DNA of 64,000 nt from CBDCUF01 sp965222525. Its GTDB lineage: Bacteria > Pseudomonadota > Alphaproteobacteria > Rickettsiales > UBA8987. This document shows positions 62,001 to 64,000 of the stretch, in pieces. The position numbers were made by a program, and so were the translations under genes. Where the stretch lies: contig OZ244955.1 of NCBI GenBank assembly GCA_965222525.1, forward strand, positions 2,050,218-2,114,217, in the 5' to 3' direction. Position 1 is the first letter of the stretch. Each line of letters opens with the position of its first letter. The notes below the pieces were generated by a model. The model saw only the letters and a list, made by a program, of their open reading frames with translations, did no database searches and had not been told where the DNA came from.

Positions 62001-62048
62001 CCACTCCTCCCCATGACAACGGAGGAGATATATCAGGGGCTCTTTTAA
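59043..62048 (+). CDS. ileS: Isoleucyl-tRNA synthetase with in-frame DUF559 cassette and short C-terminus
   Basis: 1001 residues from the ATG at 59043. Class I synthetase of the long, eukaryote-like type: FANGLPHYGHLL (HIGH motif) near residue 55, FGWDCHGLPAEMETEKEL, PYSWAAQTPLSNFE, the editing-domain block VHLAPGFGEDDQ near residue 350, SYPHCWRTDQKLIYKALPSW near 620 and GKKLSKKLRNYP (KMSKS) near 820. About 156 residues from residue 398 to 560 are a DUF559 cassette. The protein ends at MTTEEIYQGLF, lacking the roughly 200-residue C-terminal region usual for this type. It charges tRNA-Ile. Whether the enzyme works in this form is open. Confidence 0.85.
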   Translation: MNKVKTQHYPDTSSNPDFPQIEERILKFWQETGAFGKSVENRADAEEWIFYDGPPFANGLPHYGHLLTSCVKDIFARYHTMKGEKVERRFGWDCHGLPAEMETEKELAISGRKAIEDFGIDKFNDHCRSSVMKYTDIWQDYIGRAARWVDFENDYKTMDTDYMESVLWAFRQLYDKGLIYESQRVMPYSWAAQTPLSNFETRMDDSYREVTDKAVTVAFELEDFPQSVRDEYPDVKTCKILAWTTTPWTLPSNLALAVKKDMDYLCVRNEDKCWIVGNFAQFTYDKELDLESIQEKHGFTGDVITGNELVNLKYKPLFPYFADTPNAFRILPGDFIEEGEGTGIVHLAPGFGEDDQRVCENSVDKDGNPAPIPVICPVDEAGCFTDAVFDLPNGTASGSPLEGEQTRQAPQERSSSRGGYSEKSVQKARALRQDATDAEKKLWYRIRNKKLCGHKFRRQQPVGKYIVDFICQEKKLVIELDGSQHAEQNEYDDERTKFLEDAGYKVIRFWNNEIFEDMESILETILYNLGTAPHDSSASLSGLASSAPPQGGSRLPASGGGLALSLKGLNVVTEKAKDKSEPYTDEQLEKYGLANLRIITWLKAQGNLIKQEDYTHSYPHCWRTDQKLIYKALPSWYVEVTKFRERMVDLNRNINWIPEHIRDGQFGKWLENARDWSISRNRFWGTPIPIWRTESGKTRAFGSIAELEEFFGVEVTDLHRPFIDTLTKEENGETWRRVTDVFDCWFESGSMPFAQVHYPFDNKQWFEEHFPADFIVEYVGQTRGWFYTLMVLATALFDKEPFKNCICHGVILDANGKKLSKKLRNYPDPQDMFDQYGADAMRWRMIKEPVMHGGNLLIRKDGNDIRDVVRLSIKPIWNAYHFFCLYANTDGVQGTEIRNQKSENLMDRYILSKLKVAVGEIERALDEFVTPEACKAVDEFFEVLNNWYIRRNRDRFWRKADADDADKQAAYDTLYTVLITMAMATAPLLPMTTEEIYQGLF
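60234..60702 (+). mobile_element. DUF559 nuclease-like cassette with about 66-bp inverted repeats, inserted in ileS
   Basis: Left repeat 60234-60300 (GGCTCCCCCCTTGAGGGGGA, then GCAGACGAG, GAGTCGTGGGGGG) and right repeat 60637-60702, its imperfect complement. Between them the ileS frame encodes a nearly complete DUF559 domain: RALRQDATDAEKKLWYRIRN, GHKFRRQQPVGKYIVDFICQ, KLVIELDGSQHAE, AGYKVIRFWNNEIF. The predicted Vsr-like nuclease residues (IVDF and ELDG) are present. No ATG occurs in frame before the C-terminal helix, so the domain can only be made as part of IleRS. A GC-rich palindrome at 60705-60724 adjoins the right end. Confidence 0.8.
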
Positions 62049-62077
62049 AAAACTAATTGATGAATAGAGTGCCTTTC

Positions 62078-63100
62078 CTAATCTACATAAACATCAGTCC
62101 AAAGCTCGGATGGGTCGGGTTCGGGGCTGGATTTGGCAAATTCTACCGCTTCATTAATTCGCTTGCGGATTTTTTTATCTATTTCCTTGAGTTTTTCCTC
62201 ATTGGCATAACCTTCGCGCAGCACTATATCTTTCACATGCTCAATCGGGTCACGCTGCTCCTTTACCCGCTGTACCTCTTCCCTGGAGCGGTAATTGGCC
62301 GGGTCGGACATTGAATGGCCGCGATAACGATAAGTCTTCATCTCGATTATAACCGGCCCCTTGCCGCTACGAGCATGTTCGACCGCTGCCGTACCGGCCT
62401 TGCGTACTGCCAGCAAATCCATCCCGTCCACCTGGTATCCGTTAATCCCGTGCGCTGCGCCGCGTTTATACAGCTCGGTAGCCGAAGATGAACGCTCAAC
62501 ACTGGTTCCCATCGCATATTCGTTATTTTCAATCACATAAATCACCGGTAGGTTCCATAGTTTTGCCATATTAAAGGATTCATAAACCTGTCCCTGATTT
62601 GCCGCCCCATCACCGAAATAGGCCACACTTACCTTGTTGTTACCACGATATTTATTGGCAAAAGCCAGCCCGGTCCCGATTGGCACATTGGCACCGACAA
62701 TCCCGTGACCACCGTAAAAATTATTCTTCAGGTCGAACATATGCATTGAGCCGCCCTTCCCGCGCGAACATCCGTCTGCACGCCCCAGCAACTCGGCAAA
62801 TATAACCTTTGGGTCGGTATCAACTGCAATCATATGGCCATGATCACGGTAAGTGGTGATAATCTGGTCACCCTCCTCCAGACAACTCTGCATGCCTACT
62901 ACCACAGCCTCCTGGCCAATATAAAGATGGCAGAAACCACCCACTAGCCCCATACCGTAAAGCTGACCGGCTTTTTCCTCGAAACGGCGGATTTCCAGCA
63001 TTTTCTCGTAGTAATGCATGATATCACCGGCATCGAGTGCGGATTGCTCTTCATTCATTTGCTGCTTGGCTTTTCTGATTGCTGCTTCTGATGTGACCAT
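62078..63100 (-). CDS. pdhA: Pyruvate dehydrogenase E1 component alpha subunit
   Basis: About 340 residues from the ATG at 63100 (MVTSEAAIRKAKQQMN). GFCHLYIGQEAVVVGMQSCL, the thiamine-diphosphate motif (SVAYFGDGAANQGQVYESFN) and the phosphorylation-loop-like MKTYRYRGHSMSDPANYRS are those of E1 alpha. It forms a heterotetramer with E1 beta and decarboxylates pyruvate to feed acetyl-CoA. E1 beta is not adjacent within the window. Its stop is 30 bases from the ileS stop (convergent). Confidence 0.93.
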   Translation of the reverse strand: MVTSEAAIRKAKQQMNEEQSALDAGDIMHYYEKMLEIRRFEEKAGQLYGMGLVGGFCHLYIGQEAVVVGMQSCLEEGDQIITTYRDHGHMIAVDTDPKVIFAELLGRADGCSRGKGGSMHMFDLKNNFYGGHGIVGANVPIGTGLAFANKYRGNNKVSVAYFGDGAANQGQVYESFNMAKLWNLPVIYVIENNEYAMGTSVERSSSATELYKRGAAHGINGYQVDGMDLLAVRKAGTAAVEHARSGKGPVIIEMKTYRYRGHSMSDPANYRSREEVQRVKEQRDPIEHVKDIVLREGYANEEKLKEIDKKIRKRINEAVEFAKSSPEPDPSELWTDVYVD

Positions 63101-63199
63101 AGTTTTACCTGAAGTTGGCTTGCGATTTAGCTGTATTCTAACCGTATCTTTCAATTCTACTGGGAAAATAGCAGTGGTGCAAGGAATAAAGGCGTTATT

Positions 63200-63218
63200 G
63201 AGAATGATTATCATTTTT
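63200..63218. promoter_or_regulatory. Fur-box-like sequence upstream of pdhA
   Basis: GAGAATGATTATCATTTTT resembles the classical 19-base Fur box (GATAATGATAATCATTATC), with the central AATGATTATCATT fully palindromic. It lies 100 bases upstream of the pdhA start. It could instead be a chance AT-rich palindrome. Confidence 0.45.
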
Positions 63219-63505
63219 ATTGCTTTGCAGCATAAACTGTTTTGCTTTTGTTATTACTTGCTGGCTTTTTAGTCTAACCAGATTTTCCATACAAAACCAC
63301 CAACATGTTGTATTATAGATAATAATTTACATTCTTTAATATTACCTCGTGACAATTGGTTAAAAAAATGCTAAACTTTAACAAAAGTTTCATAAAAATC
63401 TTAACTAAAATATAAGATGTTTGTGCTATAATGTGATTATAGCTGAATTAATTGGTTATATAAAAATGAGGGGCAACACGTTAATTTAACCTGGGAGGAA
63501 TAAAA

Positions 63506-63757
63506 ATGGGGAATGTTATAGACTTACAGAGGAGCAGACAGATAATTGATATACTGCCTTATTTGCCGGAATATAAAGTGGTTGCAGAATGTAACTGGTG
63601 CAACCACAGTTGTTATATGATTGTACCGAAAGCGCTGGCTACAAAGGCGTTGGAATGTCCTGAATGCGGCAGCCACGATATGTGGGTTACCAAGGCGCTT
63701 GGCCGCCGTGTCCGTAAGAAAGTTAACAATAAGAAAGGCGACCAGAAAGTTTCCTAA
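63506..63757 (+). CDS. Small zinc-ribbon protein
   Basis: An 83-residue protein with two CxxC pairs, AECNWCNHSC and LECPECGSHD, forming a predicted zinc ribbon, and a Lys/Arg-rich tail (RRVRKKVNNKKG). It has a GGGAGGA ribosome binding site. Upstream, TGTGCTATAATGTG at about 63420 gives a good extended -10 element. The zinc ribbon and basic tail suggest nucleic-acid binding; no closer assignment. Confidence 0.7.
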   Translation: MGNVIDLQRSRQIIDILPYLPEYKVVAECNWCNHSCYMIVPKALATKALECPECGSHDMWVTKALGRRVRKKVNNKKGDQKVS

Positions 63758-63852
63758 CAGGTTAAAGGTTGTAGGTTACAGGTTATAGCGAAACGGTAGA
63801 AAAATTGTTTCTTTTCACTACCCCATACAACCAATAACTAATCACTCCAATC

Positions 63853-64000
63853 TTAACCCGCATTTGCTTCCGGGGCGGGGGGTGGTGTTTCCGCCGTATC
63901 ATTTTCTGATGATGGTGCATCCGGTGAATCACCGGAAGATACCGTAGCAGAGCCGCTATCATCACTATTCTCACTCAAACTTTCCATACTGGCCAGACGT
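63853..64000 (-). CDS. C-terminal end of a gene running out of the window
   Basis: The minus strand from the right edge is open for 48 codons and ends at TAA (63855-63853). The product is acidic and Ser/Pro/Glu-rich (SSGDSPDAPSSENDTAETPP, then PAPEANAG), typical of a disordered C-terminal tail. An internal ATG at 63987 would make a 44-residue frame, but a tail of a larger protein is more likely. Confidence 0.4.
   Translation of the reverse strand, partial: RLASMESLSENSDDSGSATVSSGDSPDAPSSENDTAETPPPAPEANAG

Noticed and set aside
63380..63440. Eighth copy of the accessory promoter module before the zinc-ribbon gene
   Set aside because: TTTCATAAAAATCTTAACT and GCTATAATGTG are reminiscent, but the distance between blocks differs and a normal sigma70 promoter explains it.

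Overview
The window looks like a chromosome segment of an alphaproteobacterium, probably a host-associated, Rickettsiales-like lineage. I infer this from the lone GTA-type capsid gene beside ftsA, the scattered and unlinked housekeeping genes, the eukaryote-like long-form IleRS, the many short palindromic repeats and the effector-like accessory genes. The family assignment is a guess. Housekeeping genes look richer in G+C than the accessory and prophage genes.

Layout. 1-6.3 kb is chromosome: the ftsA 3' part, a gene-transfer-agent-type capsid gene, a periplasmic rhodanese, a Dps-like ferritin, a secreted protein, a repeat protein and holB. 6.3-11.0 kb is an accessory island: a divergent isocitrate-dehydrogenase-like protein in an operon with an HTH protein, and a lone prepilin-like protein. 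11.3-46.7 kb is a roughly 35 kb lambda/siphovirus-type prophage in tRNA-Phe. Its order is integrase and small genes (leftward), a CI/Cro switch with four 16-bp operators, replication genes, an ATP-grasp cargo gene, a 14-residue-repeat protein, a ParB-methyltransferase, terminase, portal, a protease-capsid fusion, tail genes with a -1 frameshift site (GGGAAAC), tail tip and fibre genes, lysis genes with overlapping spanin-like frames, and an end region with putative small RNAs. Three leftward cargo (moron) genes interrupt the rightward late operon. 46.7-47.4 kb holds an older integrase remnant and a dead IS200-type transposase. 47.4-64 kb is chromosome again: scoBA, miaB, tkt, a DUF2063 gene, thiE, obgE, pstS-pstC, ileS, pdhA and a zinc-ribbon gene.

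Most notable points. (1) ileS carries an in-frame DUF559 nuclease-like cassette bounded by about 66-bp inverted repeats in its editing-domain region, and the gene also stops early, without the usual C-terminal region. (2) Seven places, most of them just upstream of accessory or prophage cargo genes, carry one conserved roughly 35-bp promoter-like module with unusual spacing, which suggests a common regulon shared by chromosome and prophage. (3) The prophage has a duplicated cargo slot: flanks and leader are repeated in tandem, but the two cargo genes are unrelated by eye. (4) The IDH-like protein keeps most catalytic positions of NADP-isocitrate dehydrogenase but is strongly diverged, and it ends in a tail (NGRNG) shared with an unrelated neighbour protein.
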